A DNA stretch of 64,000 bases from Roseovarius faecimaris (GTDB taxonomy: Bacteria; Pseudomonadota; Alphaproteobacteria; Rhodobacterales; Rhodobacteraceae): assembly GCF_009762325.1 (NCBI RefSeq), contig NZ_CP034348.1, positions 3,044,501 through 3,108,500 of the forward strand. Direction: 5' to 3'. Below the pieces are notes generated by a model. That model saw only the letters and a list, made by a program, of their open reading frames with translations, did not search any database and was not told the DNA's origin. Positions 1-9,870 of the stretch are shown here, piece by piece. Both the position numbers and the translations under genes were made by a program. How positions within the stretch are numbered: position 1 is the first letter of the stretch; each line of letters opens with the position of its first letter.

Positions 1-465
1 CTCCACCGGGTTGGCGGTAAAGACCAGCTCGATATTGCCATATTCCGGATGCTCCGGGTCCTGCGCCCTCACCGTCGTGGTTTTCCCGTCCGAGCTGTGG
101 CCCATCACCATCCGCTCCTGCCCGAGGTTCACGTTGCGCGCCAGGATGATCTTCAGCGGCGTGCGGTGCAGCGGATAGGCCTCGGGCCCGGTGTTGGACT
201 TGGGGTCGATGATCCCCACCGTGTCGCCATCGGCCACCACCAGTATCTTTTCCGGCGGGTTATACTCAAACCGCACCCGGCCGGGGCGCTTGATGAAAAT
301 CTGGCCGGTCGAGATCGTGCCATCATCGTTGATCTGGGTGAACTCGCCCGTGGCGGTTTTCATGCCGTTCAGATAACGGGAAATCTCGTTCAACGAGAGC
401 TTTTCAGCGGTGGCAGGGCTGGCAACGACAAGTGCTGCGGCCACAAGGGTACGAAACAGGGTCAT
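1..465 (-). CDS. lolA: LolA outer-membrane lipoprotein carrier (C-terminus off window)
   Basis: LolA is the periplasmic chaperone that takes lipoproteins from the LolCDE exporter to the outer membrane. The first 155 residues are present, starting at the ATG at 463-465; the rest lies beyond base 1. A signal peptide of about 20 residues ends at SPATA and the mature part begins EKLSLNEISRYLN. GEFTQ and RPGRVRFEYNPP are typical of the half-barrel that binds acyl chains. It lies 187 bases downstream of ftsK on the same strand, a neighbourhood I recall from Rhodobacterales. Partial only because of the window edge. Confidence 0.9.
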   Translation of the reverse strand, partial: MTLFRTLVAAALVVASPATAEKLSLNEISRYLNGMKTATGEFTQINDDGTISTGQIFIKRPGRVRFEYNPPEKILVVADGDTVGIIDPKSNTGPEAYPLHRTPLKIILARNVNLGQERMVMGHSSDGKTTTVRAQDPEHPEYGNIELVFTANPVE

Positions 466-560
466 GCAAACTTACCTATGCTGTGTCTGCGTGGATTACA
501 CCCCTGACATGTGGGGAAAGACGGGCTGCTAGGCAATAACATGCCCGCGTTTTGGTGCGC

Positions 561-632
561 CCGGCCCATAGCCAGCCCAGATAGGGGGCTGGCTATGGCC
601 GGGCGCCTTCGGCGCTGTTAACCGGCCTGTTG
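561..632. repeat. Two-hairpin intergenic element, copy 1
   Basis: The first hairpin pairs 567-578 with 586-597 (12 bp, sequence core ATAGCCAGCCC), followed by a second inverted repeat (GCCGG ... CCGGC with GGCGCCTTCGGCGC inside) and the tail GTTAACCGGCCTGTTG. A second copy lies at 55188-55256 with a compensatory base-pair change in the stem. It sits between the ftsK stop and the lolA start, so it may end ftsK transcripts, but no T-run follows the hairpins. Confidence 0.75.
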
Positions 633-652
633 GCGCATCTGAGCCAGGTTGC

Positions 653-3526
653 TCAATGCTGCTCCGGCACCAGAATTTCGCGCTTGCCGACATGGTTCGC
701 GGCACTCACGACGCCCTCATCCTCCATCTGCTCCACCAGACGCGCGGCCTTGTTATAGCCGATCGCCAGTTTCCGCTGGATATACGAGGTCGAGCATTTC
801 CGGTCGGTGATCGCGATCTGCACCGCCTGGTCATAAAGCGCATCCTCGCCATCGGTATTGCCGCCAAGGCCCAGAACCGCGTCGATATTGCTGACCTTCT
901 CCTCTTCCGGCCCATCGACCACGCCACCCACATAATCCGGCGGGCCATAGGCTTTCAGATTGTTGACCACCTCTTCCACTTCCTCGTCCGACACAAACGG
1001 GCCGTGACAGCGGGTGATTTTACCTCCGCCCGCCATATACAGCATGTCGCCCATGCCCAGAAGCTGCTCGGCCCCCATCTCGCCCAGAATGGTCCGGCTG
1101 TCCACTTTCGACGTCACCTGGAAGCTGATCCGCGTGGGGAAGTTGGCCTTGATCGTGCCGGTGATCACGTCGACCGACGGGCGCTGCGTGGCCATGATCA
1201 GGTGAATTCCGCTCGCCCGCGCCATCTGCGCCAGCCGCTGGATACAGGCCTCGATCTCCTTGCCCGCCACCATCATCAGGTCGGCCATCTCATCGACGAT
1301 CACGACGATATAGGGCATCTTCTCGGGCACGATCTCTTCGGTCTCGAATACCGGCTCGCCGGTCTCGTCATCAAAACCCGTCTGCACCGTGCGGCTGAAC
1401 ATCTCGTTCTTGGCCAGCGCCTCGGCGACGCGGCCATTGTACCCGTCGATATTCCGCACGCCCATCTTGGACATCTTGCGATAGCGGTCTTCCATCTCGC
1501 CCACGACCCATTTCAGCGCCACCACGGCCTTCTTCGGGTCGGTCACAACCGGGCTCAGCAGATGCGGAATGCCGTCATAAACACTCAGTTCCAGCATCTT
1601 CGGGTCGATCATGATCAGACGGCAATCCTCCGGCGTCAGCTTGTAAAGCAGGCTCAGGATCATCGTGTTGATCGCCACGGATTTCCCCGATCCGGTCGTC
1701 CCCGCGATCAGCAGGTGCGGCATCTTCGCCAGCGAGGACACCACCGGATCCCCGCCGATGTCCTTGCCCAGCGCCAGCGGCAGCTTCATGTTGCTGTCGC
1801 CGAAATCCCGGGTGGAAAGCAGCTCGCGCAGCACCACCATCTCGCGGTTTTCATTGGGCAGCTCAATCCCGATCACCGACCGCCCCGGCACGGTGCTGAC
1901 CCGTGCGCTCAACGCGCTCATCGACCGCGCTATATCATCGGCCAAACCAATCACGCGGGAGGCTTTCAACCCCGGTGCCGGCTCCAGCTCATACATGGTG
2001 ACAACGGGGCCGGGCCGCACGCTCACGATCTCGCCCTTCACGCCGTAATCATCCAGCACGTTTTCCAGCATCCGCGCGTTTTCCTCCAACGCCTCGTCGC
2101 TCAGATGATGACGCTGGATATTCACCGGATTGCTCAAAAGGCTCAGCGGCGGCAGCTCGTATTCCACCGACGGTTTGTCCTCGAACTGCAACGCGGGCTG
2201 CGCCTCGGCACGGGCCTGGCTCGACGGTTGCGGCGCTTTCTTCGGCGGGTGCTGCACCACCTTGCGCGGCTCGGCCACGGGGATCTGCACGCTCTGCGCC
2301 CCCGGCTCCGGCAACAGCTCATCCAGCGGATCGGGCTGGCGCGGCACCGCGCTCATCGGCGGCTCCGGCGGCAGCGCATGCGCCGCGGTCAGCGGCGGCT
2401 CCGGCGGCAGGGCGTTCGGCCGTTCGGTGTTCAGCACCAGCGGATCGGGCCCGCGCCCCCGCCCTTTGGTCAGCGGGGCCACCTCGTTGATCTGCAATTT
2501 CGGCGTCTGGCGCACGCGGTTCTTGATCACATCGGCAATCCGCGACCTGATCCGATCCTCGCCCGGGGCCTCCATATCCTCGGCCACCACTTCGGTTTCC
2601 ACCAACTCGGCCTGGGGCATCTGCACCGGCTTGCGCATCAGCGACGGCATCAGCGCCCTCAACCCGCCCGGCTTTTCCTCCAGCTCCGGCTCAAGACTGT
2701 CGTCGTCCAGCACATCCTCCAGCGACGGCTCGCGATAGCGCACCACGCGCGGCTCGGCCACGGCGCGTTCGGCCCGCAGCTCCGCCTCACGGCGTCCGGC
2801 CTCCTCCGCTTTCAGCGCCCGGCGCTCGTCATTGCGCAGTTTCATCGCCTGCGCACCCGCGGCCAGCCCCGCCGCACCCCGGCCCAGCACGGTCATGATC
2901 ATCGCATAGGTCATGATCACACTGACCAGCAGGAACCGGCCAAGGCGCGTCACCTCGGCCCGCGTAAAGCCCAGCACATACGACCCGAGCCACAGCATCA
3001 GCCCAGCCAGCACCACCGAAACCAGCTTCAGCCCCGTCGTGGCGCTGATGGGCAGAATACCCAGCACAGCGCCCAGCGCCATCTCGCCGAACATGCCGCC
3101 ATAATCGAAGCTATGCGCGTTCGACCACGTCTCGCCCGGCAAAAGAGAGGACGCATACATCGACAAAAGCGCGATCCAGATCGGCGCAAAGATCAGCCGC
3201 CCAATGGCCCGTTCCTGCCCCCAATGCAGCGCAAACCTCAGCCCCCAGGCCCCCAGCACGATGGCCAGCCCCCAGGCGCCCCAACCCACGATCATGAAAA
3301 GCGGTGCCGCAATCGCCGCCCCGGTCGCGCCCAACAGGTTGCGCACCGGCGCATCGGTGGCCGACCGCCAGCTCGGATCGTCCGGGTGATAGGACCAGAT
3401 CATCGCCGCCGCTGCCACCGCCACGGCCAACAGGCAAAGCCCCAGCAATTCCTTGCCGCGCTTTTCAATGGCCTCGGCCATGTTGCTGTCCAACAGGGGG
3501 TCGCGCCCGCGTGTCTGATAAGCCAT
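653..3526 (-). CDS. ftsK: DNA translocase FtsK
   Basis: FtsK is the septal DNA pump that clears and aligns chromosome ends during division. The 957-residue product has about four to five N-terminal membrane segments (residues 25-220), a proline/charge-rich linker (about 235-480) and a C-terminal motor. Walker A is AGTTGSGKS, Walker B is [10 protein letters not shown], followed by MATQRPS; the last 65 residues form the winged-helix gamma domain ([20 protein letters not shown]). I chose the ATG at 3526 ([10 protein letters not shown]) because a start 39 bases upstream would overlap the preceding aminotransferase. It is co-directional with that gene, 19 bases downstream of its stop. Confidence 0.95.
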   Translation of the reverse strand: MAYQTRGRDPLLDSNMAEAIEKRGKELLGLCLLAVAVAAAAMIWSYHPDDPSWRSATDAPVRNLLGATGAAIAAPLFMIVGWGAWGLAIVLGAWGLRFALHWGQERAIGRLIFAPIWIALLSMYASSLLPGETWSNAHSFDYGGMFGEMALGAVLGILPISATTGLKLVSVVLAGLMLWLGSYVLGFTRAEVTRLGRFLLVSVIMTYAMIMTVLGRGAAGLAAGAQAMKLRNDERRALKAEEAGRREAELRAERAVAEPRVVRYREPSLEDVLDDDSLEPELEEKPGGLRALMPSLMRKPVQMPQAELVETEVVAEDMEAPGEDRIRSRIADVIKNRVRQTPKLQINEVAPLTKGRGRGPDPLVLNTERPNALPPEPPLTAAHALPPEPPMSAVPRQPDPLDELLPEPGAQSVQIPVAEPRKVVQHPPKKAPQPSSQARAEAQPALQFEDKPSVEYELPPLSLLSNPVNIQRHHLSDEALEENARMLENVLDDYGVKGEIVSVRPGPVVTMYELEPAPGLKASRVIGLADDIARSMSALSARVSTVPGRSVIGIELPNENREMVVLRELLSTRDFGDSNMKLPLALGKDIGGDPVVSSLAKMPHLLIAGTTGSGKSVAINTMILSLLYKLTPEDCRLIMIDPKMLELSVYDGIPHLLSPVVTDPKKAVVALKWVVGEMEDRYRKMSKMGVRNIDGYNGRVAEALAKNEMFSRTVQTGFDDETGEPVFETEEIVPEKMPYIVVIVDEMADLMMVAGKEIEACIQRLAQMARASGIHLIMATQRPSVDVITGTIKANFPTRISFQVTSKVDSRTILGEMGAEQLLGMGDMLYMAGGGKITRCHGPFVSDEEVEEVVNNLKAYGPPDYVGGVVDGPEEEKVSNIDAVLGLGGNTDGEDALYDQAVQIAITDRKCSTSYIQRKLAIGYNKAARLVEQMEDEGVVSAANHVGKREILVPEQH

Positions 3527-3545
3527 ATCGTCCCTCGTCCTCAGT

Positions 3546-4721
3546 TCATTTGTAAAGACAGTCACGCAGGCGGGTCAGCCCGTGCGCCATCTCTTCTGTT
3601 GGGGCCACCATGGCGACCCGGATATATCCGTGACCGGGGCTCGTGCCCCGGGTCTCCTTGCTCAGGTAAGCGCCGGGCAATACCCGCACGCCGGTTTCCT
3701 GCCAAAGCCGCAACGCCGCGGTCTCGCCATCCTCCACCGGCAGCCAAAGGAAAAACCCCGCCTCCGGCCCCTGATATCCCGGCACGCCGCGCATGATCTG
3801 ATCGGCGCGGGCGTATTTCTCCTGATAGAGCCGCCGGTTCTCGGCCACATGCCCCTCGTCGAGCCAGGCCGCCTCGGCCGCATATTGCAGCGGCATCGGC
3901 AGGGGTGCCCCGGCATAGGCGCGAAGCTGGCGCATCCGCCGGATCGTCTCCGGCCCCCCGGCCACGAAACCGCTGCGCAGCCCCGGCAGGTTCGACCGCT
4001 TGGACAGGCTGTGAAAGATCACCACGCGCTCCGGGTCCGCGCCCATCTCGCGCGCCACCTGCATCGCACCCGCAGGCGCCTCTCCGCGATAGATCTCCGA
4101 ATAGCACTCGTCGGCAAACACCTTGAAATCATAGCGCTCCGCCAGGCCGATCAGCTCGCGCCAATAGGCGCGGCTGGCCACCGCCCCCTGCGGATTGCTG
4201 GGCGAACACAGATAGACCACCGCCACCCGGTTCAGCACATCCTCGCTCACCGCCGAAAAGTCGGGCAGATACCCCGTTTCGCGCGTCGCAGGCAAAAACA
4301 CCGGCTCCGCCCCCACACTCAGGCTCGCCACCATATAGACCTGGTAAAACGGATTCGGCAGCAGCACCTTCGGCACGGCGCCCCCCTTGGTCTCGGGGCA
4401 AAGCGCCATCATCGCGTTATAGAGCCCCTCGCGCGTCCCGTTCAGCGCCATCACCTGCCCGGGCTCAAGCTCCACGCCATAGCGCCGCTGCACCCAGCCG
4501 CAAATCGCGGCCAGCAACCCCTCATGCCCTTCATTCACCGGATACTGCCCGAACCCTTCGGCATGGCGCGCGATCACATCCATCACGAAAGGCGGGAAGG
4601 CATGTTTCGGCTCCCCGATGGTCATATGCACCACCTCGCCGCCCGGCGCATGGGCGTCAAGCAGGCTCCGCAGGCGCGGAAACGCATAGGCCGGTAGGTT
4701 CGAAAACCGCTCGGGGAACAT
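3546..4721 (-). CDS. Class I/II PLP aminotransferase (DapC-like)
   Basis: A 391-residue fold-type I aminotransferase. The PLP lysine is in [15 protein letters not shown] (about residue 235), with SPSNPQG and ADECYSEIY as cofactor-contacting segments and YIRVAM near the C-terminus holding the substrate-binding arginine. Next to ftsK in an alphaproteobacterium this is usually annotated as succinyldiaminopimelate transaminase (lysine/peptidoglycan precursor synthesis); the family assignment is solid but the substrate is inferred. Full length for the family, starting [17 protein letters not shown]. Confidence 0.8.
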   Translation of the reverse strand: MFPERFSNLPAYAFPRLRSLLDAHAPGGEVVHMTIGEPKHAFPPFVMDVIARHAEGFGQYPVNEGHEGLLAAICGWVQRRYGVELEPGQVMALNGTREGLYNAMMALCPETKGGAVPKVLLPNPFYQVYMVASLSVGAEPVFLPATRETGYLPDFSAVSEDVLNRVAVVYLCSPSNPQGAVASRAYWRELIGLAERYDFKVFADECYSEIYRGEAPAGAMQVAREMGADPERVVIFHSLSKRSNLPGLRSGFVAGGPETIRRMRQLRAYAGAPLPMPLQYAAEAAWLDEGHVAENRRLYQEKYARADQIMRGVPGYQGPEAGFFLWLPVEDGETAALRLWQETGVRVLPGAYLSKETRGTSPGHGYIRVAMVAPTEEMAHGLTRLRDCLYK

Positions 4722-4880
4722 CCAAAACTGCCTCAGTTGCCGGGGTCATTTGCCGCCCCGTTTCCCCGAAATTACCCAATGCGCCCGGTTTCGTCCAACA
4801 AAAACCGCCTCCAAAGCGGAATTTGTGGCCTTTTTACCCATTTGCCTTTCATTGTTCCAAAAATACTCGATTCCAAAGGC
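4722..4880. other. Intergenic region carrying a 24-bp repeat (4845-4868)
   Basis: Between the amidase stop and the aminotransferase start, both on the minus strand. Bases 4845-4868 read on the minus strand begin GAGTATTTTTGG and are identical over 24 bases to 63006-63029 on the plus strand. The minus-strand motif ends 123 bases before the aminotransferase start. No convincing terminator or promoter hexamers were recognised. Confidence 0.6.
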
Positions 4881-6215
4881 TTACCCTTGGCGCAACGCTG
4901 CTTCACAGGCGGCTGCGACGCGCAAAAGCGCCTCTTCCCCAAAGGCCCGCCCGCACAGCATCACCCCCGTGCTCGGCACACCCGTCGGCAGCGTGACCGC
5001 ACTCAGTCCCATCAGGTTGCCCACCCGCGTATTGCGCAAGGCCAGCAGGTTCTCGGTCAGGTAATACGCCTCATCGGTCATCAACCGGTCCGCATCGGGG
5101 GGCAGGTTGGGCGCGGTGGGCATGATCACCGCGTCATACCCCGCCACCCGCGCCGCCCAGTCTGCGCGCAACCCGTCAAGCCTGTGCCAGGCCGCCACGT
5201 AATCGGAAGCCAAAAAGCCCTTGCCCGACCTGAACCGCTCCAGGATCGGCGCGAACATCTTCTCGGGCGCCGCCTCGATCTCGGTCGCCCATGTCCCGTA
5301 AGCCTCTGATGTATATAGGATACCCGAAAGCGGCATCGCCTCGTCCACCTCCGGGGCCTCCAGCGGCTCCACCTCCGCGCCCGCATCCCTGAGCCGGGCA
5401 ACCGCCGCCTCGTATCCGGCCATCGGCGCGGCGCGCACATCCTCCAGAACCACGTTCTGCAACGCCGCCAGTCGCACCCCCTTCAGCGACGCACCGCGCA
5501 GATCGGCGGCCTTGCCGCCCTCCAGCGCCGCCAGCATCAGCGCGCAATCCTCGACCGACCGCGCCAGCGGCCCCACCGTATCGAACCGCGCGCAGAGCGG
5601 CACAACCCCCTGCAGGGACACGCGGCCCGCCGTCGTCTTCAGCCCCACCAGGTCATTCCACGCCGCCGGGATACGCACCGACCCGCCCGTGTCCGACCCG
5701 ATGCCCGTCGCTGCCAGGCCAAAGGCCACGCTGGCCGCCGCCCCCGAGGACGACCCCCCCGGCACCGCCTTCGGATCGTTCACACAAGGCGGCGTCGCCG
5801 TCTGCGGGTTCAGCCCCAGCCCGGAAAAGGCCAGCTCGCTCATATGGGTCTTGCCAAGGCAGACCAGCCCCGCCGCCGTGGCGTTGTTCAGCACCTCCGC
5901 GTCGCGCCCCGGCACCCGCCCGCTCAGCAGGTTGGAGCCCGCCTCCGTCGCCGTGCCCGCGCTGTCAAACAAATCCTTCCAGCTCACCGGCACCCCGTCG
6001 AGCAGCCCCCGCCGCTGCCCGGCCCGGGCCCGCTCTGCCGCCGCTGCGGCTTCGGCCCGCGCGCGCTCGGCCGTCACCGCTGAATAGATGCGTGGCGTAT
6101 CCGCATGCGCCGCGATGGCCCCGAGATAGGTCTCGGTCAGCGCCACGGGGTCAATCTCTCCCGCGCCGATCTCCCGGCCCAGATCCCCCGCACTTCTGCT
6201 CAGCCACTCCTGCAT
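4881..6215 (-). CDS. Amidase-signature family hydrolase
   Basis: A 444-residue amidase (GatA-like fold) that would hydrolyse an amide with a Ser-cisSer-Lys triad. The signature is clear: the lysine lies in VPVSWKDLFD (about residue 77), and the serines in PGGSSSGAAASVA and GSDTGGSVRIPA (about 150-185). It is somewhat short and has no GatB/C neighbour, so it is a stand-alone amidase rather than the tRNA amidotransferase. I chose the ATG at 6215 (MQEWLSRSAGDLG); the open frame continues upstream into the neighbouring divergent promoter with non-protein-like sequence. Substrate unknown. Confidence 0.85.
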   Translation of the reverse strand: MQEWLSRSAGDLGREIGAGEIDPVALTETYLGAIAAHADTPRIYSAVTAERARAEAAAAAERARAGQRRGLLDGVPVSWKDLFDSAGTATEAGSNLLSGRVPGRDAEVLNNATAAGLVCLGKTHMSELAFSGLGLNPQTATPPCVNDPKAVPGGSSSGAAASVAFGLAATGIGSDTGGSVRIPAAWNDLVGLKTTAGRVSLQGVVPLCARFDTVGPLARSVEDCALMLAALEGGKAADLRGASLKGVRLAALQNVVLEDVRAAPMAGYEAAVARLRDAGAEVEPLEAPEVDEAMPLSGILYTSEAYGTWATEIEAAPEKMFAPILERFRSGKGFLASDYVAAWHRLDGLRADWAARVAGYDAVIMPTAPNLPPDADRLMTDEAYYLTENLLALRNTRVGNLMGLSAVTLPTGVPSTGVMLCGRAFGEEALLRVAAACEAALRQG

Positions 6216-6303
6216 CCCGCGCCCTCCCTTGCGACATTTGCCCGCGACGGTAGCGGCAGCGCGTCCCATGGACAATCCCGCACCGCTGGCCATATTGAAG
6301 CGC

Positions 6304-7518
6304 ATGACACGCAACGCGGATATCCTCATCGTCGGCGGCGGGCTGAACGGCCCCGCCCAGGCGCTCGCCCTGGCACAGGCCGGGTTCACCGTGACAGTGA
6401 TCGACACCCTGCCCGAAGCCACCCGCAAGGATGCCGGGTTCGACGGGCGCGCCTATGCTCTGGCTCTGGCCTCGGTGCGGCTGCTGAAGGCCATCGGTAT
6501 CTGGGAGCGCGTGGCGGATCACGCCCAGCCCATGCTGGAAATCAAGGTCTCCGACGGGCGCGCGGGCGAAGGCCCGGCCCCCTTCTTCCTGCATTTCGAC
6601 CACGCCGAGATCGAAGAAGGCCCGATGGGCCACATGGTCGAGGACCGCTACCTGCGCCGCGCCTTTCTGGAGGCTATGGCTGAGACGCCCGGCATCACAC
6701 AGGTTTCGAAAGAAACCGTTGTCGGTCAATCGGTTGATGCGGGCGGCGTCACCCTTACCCTGGCCTCGGGCAAGGTGCTTGCCGGCGGGCTGCTCATCGG
6801 GTCCGACGGGCGCAGCTCGGGCACGGCACAACGCGCGGGCATTCAGCGCACCGGCTGGGACTATGGCCAGACCGCGCTGGTGGCTGCGGTGGCGCATGAC
6901 CAGCCGCATCACGGCATCGCGCATCAGTTCTTCATGCCCCCCGGACCGCTGGCGATCCTGCCTTTGCCGGGCAATGTCAGCTCCATCGTCTGGTCGGAAA
7001 CGGCCGAGACCGCCGCCGAGTTCGCCGCGCTCAGCGATGCCGAGTTCATGCAGGTTCTGCGCCCGCGCTTCGGCGATTTTCTGGGCGACATCGCGCTCAA
7101 GGGCAAACGGTTCACCTATCCGCTGGGCCTGACCATCGCCAACAGCTTCGTGGCCGACCGGCTGGCGCTGATCGGCGACGCCGCGCATGGGATGCACCCG
7201 ATCGCGGGCCAGGGGCTCAATGCCGGTCTGCGCGATGTGGCGGCACTCACCCAGGTGCTCAGCGAGGCGCGCACCCGCGGCGAGGATTTCGCCGCACCCG
7301 ATGTGCTGGCCCGGTATCAGCAATGGCGCCGGTTTGACACGGCCACGCTGGCCATGGCCACGGACCTCACCAACAAACTGTTTTCAAACGACAATCCCCT
7401 GCTGCGCCTCGGGCGGGACCTCGGCATGGGCGCGCTTGGCGCTATGCCCGGCCTGCGCCGCGCCTTTATCCGCGAAGCGGCAGGGCTGACCGGAGAGCTG
7501 CCCGCGCTGATGCGTTAG
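6304..7518 (+). CDS. UbiH/UbiF/VisC-family FAD monooxygenase
   Basis: A 404-residue FAD-dependent aromatic hydroxylase of the family that adds ring hydroxyls in ubiquinone synthesis. It shows the N-terminal dinucleotide fold ILIVGGGLNGPAQALAL, the DG motif GSDGRSSGTAQ (about residue 165) and the second FAD motif GDAAHGMHPIAGQGLNAGLRD (about 285-305). The start at 6304 (MTRNADILIVGGG) places the FAD motif at the usual distance; the frame opens 75 bases earlier. It is divergent from the amidase gene with 88 bases between starts. UbiH, UbiF and UbiL cannot be told apart by eye. Confidence 0.85.
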   Translation: MTRNADILIVGGGLNGPAQALALAQAGFTVTVIDTLPEATRKDAGFDGRAYALALASVRLLKAIGIWERVADHAQPMLEIKVSDGRAGEGPAPFFLHFDHAEIEEGPMGHMVEDRYLRRAFLEAMAETPGITQVSKETVVGQSVDAGGVTLTLASGKVLAGGLLIGSDGRSSGTAQRAGIQRTGWDYGQTALVAAVAHDQPHHGIAHQFFMPPGPLAILPLPGNVSSIVWSETAETAAEFAALSDAEFMQVLRPRFGDFLGDIALKGKRFTYPLGLTIANSFVADRLALIGDAAHGMHPIAGQGLNAGLRDVAALTQVLSEARTRGEDFAAPDVLARYQQWRRFDTATLAMATDLTNKLFSNDNPLLRLGRDLGMGALGAMPGLRRAFIREAAGLTGELPALMR

Positions 7519-7588
7519 GGCCGCTCATCCGCCCCTTGCGTGTCGGCCTCGCGAGGCGGGCACGTCAGGGCCCGAAGAGCGGCAGCGC

Positions 7589-7987
7589 CTACATCGCCGC
7601 ATGTCGGCGCGGGGGCTCCTCCCTCTCGATCACCTCAAATTCCGCCGTCTCCCAATCCTCCACCGGATCGCCCGGACGTGTCGCCCGCAACACCAGCGCA
7701 GGCGCAGGCGCAGGATCAGGCGCTCTGGTCGTCAACGGCCTGCACACCACCGTCACCGTCTCCCGCTCCTCCCAATAGGCCGGGTTGTTCAGCACCGCCG
7801 CCGGCAGCTTCTCCCGGCACAGAACCCGCCGTCTCGAACGATGCAGAGAAACCTGATGCGCCTCTCCGCACACCTCCTCCGGCCCGTGCAGCAACAGCTT
7901 GCGCAGCGCCGCTTCGCGGGCCTTCAACGCCTTGATATCACGGCGAATATCTCCGATTTCATCGGCGGGGTGGCGGTTCGGCCTCAT
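7589..7987 (-). CDS. Small conserved hypothetical protein
   Basis: A 132-residue protein of unknown function. It begins MRPNRHPADEIGDIRRD with an N-terminal charged helix (IRRDIKALKAREAALRKLLL) and a mixed beta-type remainder with two cysteines (VCGEAHQ, VLCREKL). No signal peptide or membrane segment. A strong ribosome-binding site, GGAGGAG about 7 bases before the ATG at 7987, supports it as a real gene and fixes the start. It follows rsmD on the same strand (47 bases) and converges on the monooxygenase gene. I do not recognise the family. Confidence 0.65.
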   Translation of the reverse strand: MRPNRHPADEIGDIRRDIKALKAREAALRKLLLHGPEEVCGEAHQVSLHRSRRRVLCREKLPAAVLNNPAYWEERETVTVVCRPLTTRAPDPAPAPALVLRATRPGDPVEDWETAEFEVIEREEPPRRHAAM

Positions 7988-8034
7988 GCGATTCTCCTCC
8001 GGGGCAACCTCCCCGACAGGCTCGCAAACGAGGG

Positions 8035-8580
8035 TTAATCGGCGGTGAACAACCGCATGACCGTATCCCCATAGCGCCGCTCATCCTCAAGCGTCAGCCA
8101 GTCGGGCGCCGCCACCGCCCCGCCTTCCTCCCAGACGATCAGCGCGCCCGGCGCGATCCAGCCGCCCGAATGCACCGCCTCCAAAGCAGCCTCGCCCAGA
8201 CCCTTGCCATAGGGCGGATCGAGGAAAATCAGGTCATAGCCCGCCCCCGGACACGGTCCCAGCCGCCGCGCATCACGCGTCAGAACCTCCGCCTCAACGC
8301 CGCATAACCCGATATTTTGCCTCAGCAGTTTGAGCGACGCCCGGCCCGTCTCGACAAAGGTCACATGCGCCCCCCCGCGAGAGGCCGCCTCCAGCCCCAG
8401 CGCACCCGTCCCGGCAAACAGGTCCAGCACCCGCGCGCCCTCCACCGCGCCGCGCCCCATCAGGATGTTGAACAGGCTCTCGCGCACCCGGTCCGCCGTG
8501 GGCCGCAAATGCGCCGCCGCGTCCCCCTTGCCAACGGATGCCAGCCGCCGGCCGCGAAACGCGCCGCCAATGATCCTCAC
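8035..8580 (-). CDS. rsmD: 16S rRNA (guanine(966)-N2)-methyltransferase RsmD
   Basis: RsmD methylates G966 of 16S rRNA in the assembled small subunit. The 181-residue protein starts MRIIGGAFRGRRL, the characteristic RsmD N-terminus, carries the SAM-binding motif VLDLFAGTGALGLEA (about residues 48-62) and the N6/N2 methyltransferase motif FLDPPYGKG (about 120). Length matches the family. Its ATG overlaps the stop of the upstream reductase gene by four bases, implying translational coupling. Confidence 0.93.
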   Translation of the reverse strand: MRIIGGAFRGRRLASVGKGDAAAHLRPTADRVRESLFNILMGRGAVEGARVLDLFAGTGALGLEAASRGGAHVTFVETGRASLKLLRQNIGLCGVEAEVLTRDARRLGPCPGAGYDLIFLDPPYGKGLGEAALEAVHSGGWIAPGALIVWEEGGAVAAPDWLTLEDERRYGDTVMRLFTAD

Positions 8581-9782
8581 GCGCGCAACAGCGCCTTGAG
8601 ATCGGCCTCCGGGTCTCCGACCACCTCGGGCGAGGCGGATTTGCCCATGTCGATCAACCGCTTGCCCACCATATAAGCGCGCGCGTCATTGGCCGCATCG
8701 ACCGCCAGAAGCCGCTCCCCGGCAAAGTACCAGAACGAGATGCCATCCCCCCCGTCCCGCGTCACCACCCGGTCATAGCCGGTATTCAGCCCCGCGATCT
8801 GAAGCTTCACGTCATACTGATCCGACCAGAACCACGGCTGCGGGACATAGGTCTTGCCCGCGCCCATGATGTTCTCGGCCACACATTCGGCCATATCGAT
8901 CGCATTGGGCACGCTCTCCAGCCGCAGCATCCCGTCGCCATGCGGGAAGGACGCACAATCGCCCGCGGCCCAGATGCTCGGGTCGCTGGTCTGGCCCAGC
9001 GCGTTCACCTTGATGCCATTCTCAATGTCCAGCCCCGCCGCCTCAGCCAGCGCGGTCGCGGGGGTGATCCCCACCCCAACGATGACAAAATCCACCTCCA
9101 ATGTGGTCCCGTCACCCAGGATCGCACCACTCACCCGGCCCTCGCCGGTGAGCCTGTCCAGCCCTACGCCTTCACGGATGTCCACCCCGTGCGACTTATG
9201 CAACTCCCGGAAATAATTTGAGGTTTCCGGTGCCGCCACCCGTTGTAGGATCCGCTCGGCCATCTCCACCAGGGTCACTTTGACGCCCTTGCTGGCACAG
9301 ACCGCCGCCGCTTCCAGCCCGATATAGCCGCCCCCCACGATCAGGCAGCGCGCGCCCTCGACCACGTCCGGCGCCATCGCATCCACGTCGCGCAGATCGC
9401 GCACCACATGCACGCCCTCCAGCGCCCCGCCGATGGCCGCAGGCAACCGCCGCGGCACCGATCCGGTGGTCAGCACCAGATGATCATAGGGCACGCTCTG
9501 GCCCCCTGCGATCACCGCCTTCGCATCGCGATCAATCGCCGTGACCTCCTCGCTCAGATGCAGGTCGATCCCGTTCTCGGCATAAAAGCTTTCCGGCCGC
9601 AGATAGAGCCGCTCCAGCTCCATCTCGCCCAGCAGGTACTTCTTCGACAGGGGCGGGCGCTGATAGGGCGGTGCCGCCTCGGCGCCGATCAGGGTGATCT
9701 TGCCGTCAAACCCTCCGGCGCGCAGCTTGGCCACGCAGGACGATCCGGCCTGCCCTGCCCCGATGACCACCACATCTCCCAT
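8577..9782 (-). CDS. NAD(P)H-dependent FAD reductase (ferredoxin/rubredoxin reductase type)
   Basis: A 401-residue flavoprotein of the putidaredoxin-reductase-like group that passes electrons from NAD(P)H to a small iron-sulfur protein. The FAD motif is VVVIGAGQAGSSC at the N-terminus, the NAD motif is LIVGGGYIGLEAA (about residue 145-157) and the second FAD contact is WAAGDCASFP (about 270); a C-terminal reductase domain follows. The start at 9782 gives the FAD motif directly after the methionine. No ferredoxin or P450 partner is encoded nearby, so the partner is unknown. Coupled to rsmD by a 4-base overlap. Confidence 0.85.
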   Translation of the reverse strand: MGDVVVIGAGQAGSSCVAKLRAGGFDGKITLIGAEAAPPYQRPPLSKKYLLGEMELERLYLRPESFYAENGIDLHLSEEVTAIDRDAKAVIAGGQSVPYDHLVLTTGSVPRRLPAAIGGALEGVHVVRDLRDVDAMAPDVVEGARCLIVGGGYIGLEAAAVCASKGVKVTLVEMAERILQRVAAPETSNYFRELHKSHGVDIREGVGLDRLTGEGRVSGAILGDGTTLEVDFVIVGVGITPATALAEAAGLDIENGIKVNALGQTSDPSIWAAGDCASFPHGDGMLRLESVPNAIDMAECVAENIMGAGKTYVPQPWFWSDQYDVKLQIAGLNTGYDRVVTRDGGDGISFWYFAGERLLAVDAANDARAYMVGKRLIDMGKSASPEVVGDPEADLKALLRA

Positions 9783-9870
9783 GACGCCCTCCGATTTTTC
9801 ATGGTCAGTTCCGCGAACCGACCCTATATCCTTGCCAGAGACAAACGCAATCACCGAACAGGGGACCGAC

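Noticed and set aside
656..3796. A 1046-codon open frame on the plus strand opposite ftsK
   Set aside because: It is the antisense shadow of ftsK and the end of the aminotransferase gene: His/Arg/Gln-rich, no domain, and explained by GC-rich codon bias.
6151..7323. A 390-codon minus-strand frame opposite the UbiH-type gene
   Set aside because: Antisense shadow with no domain; the plus-strand frame has complete FAD motifs.
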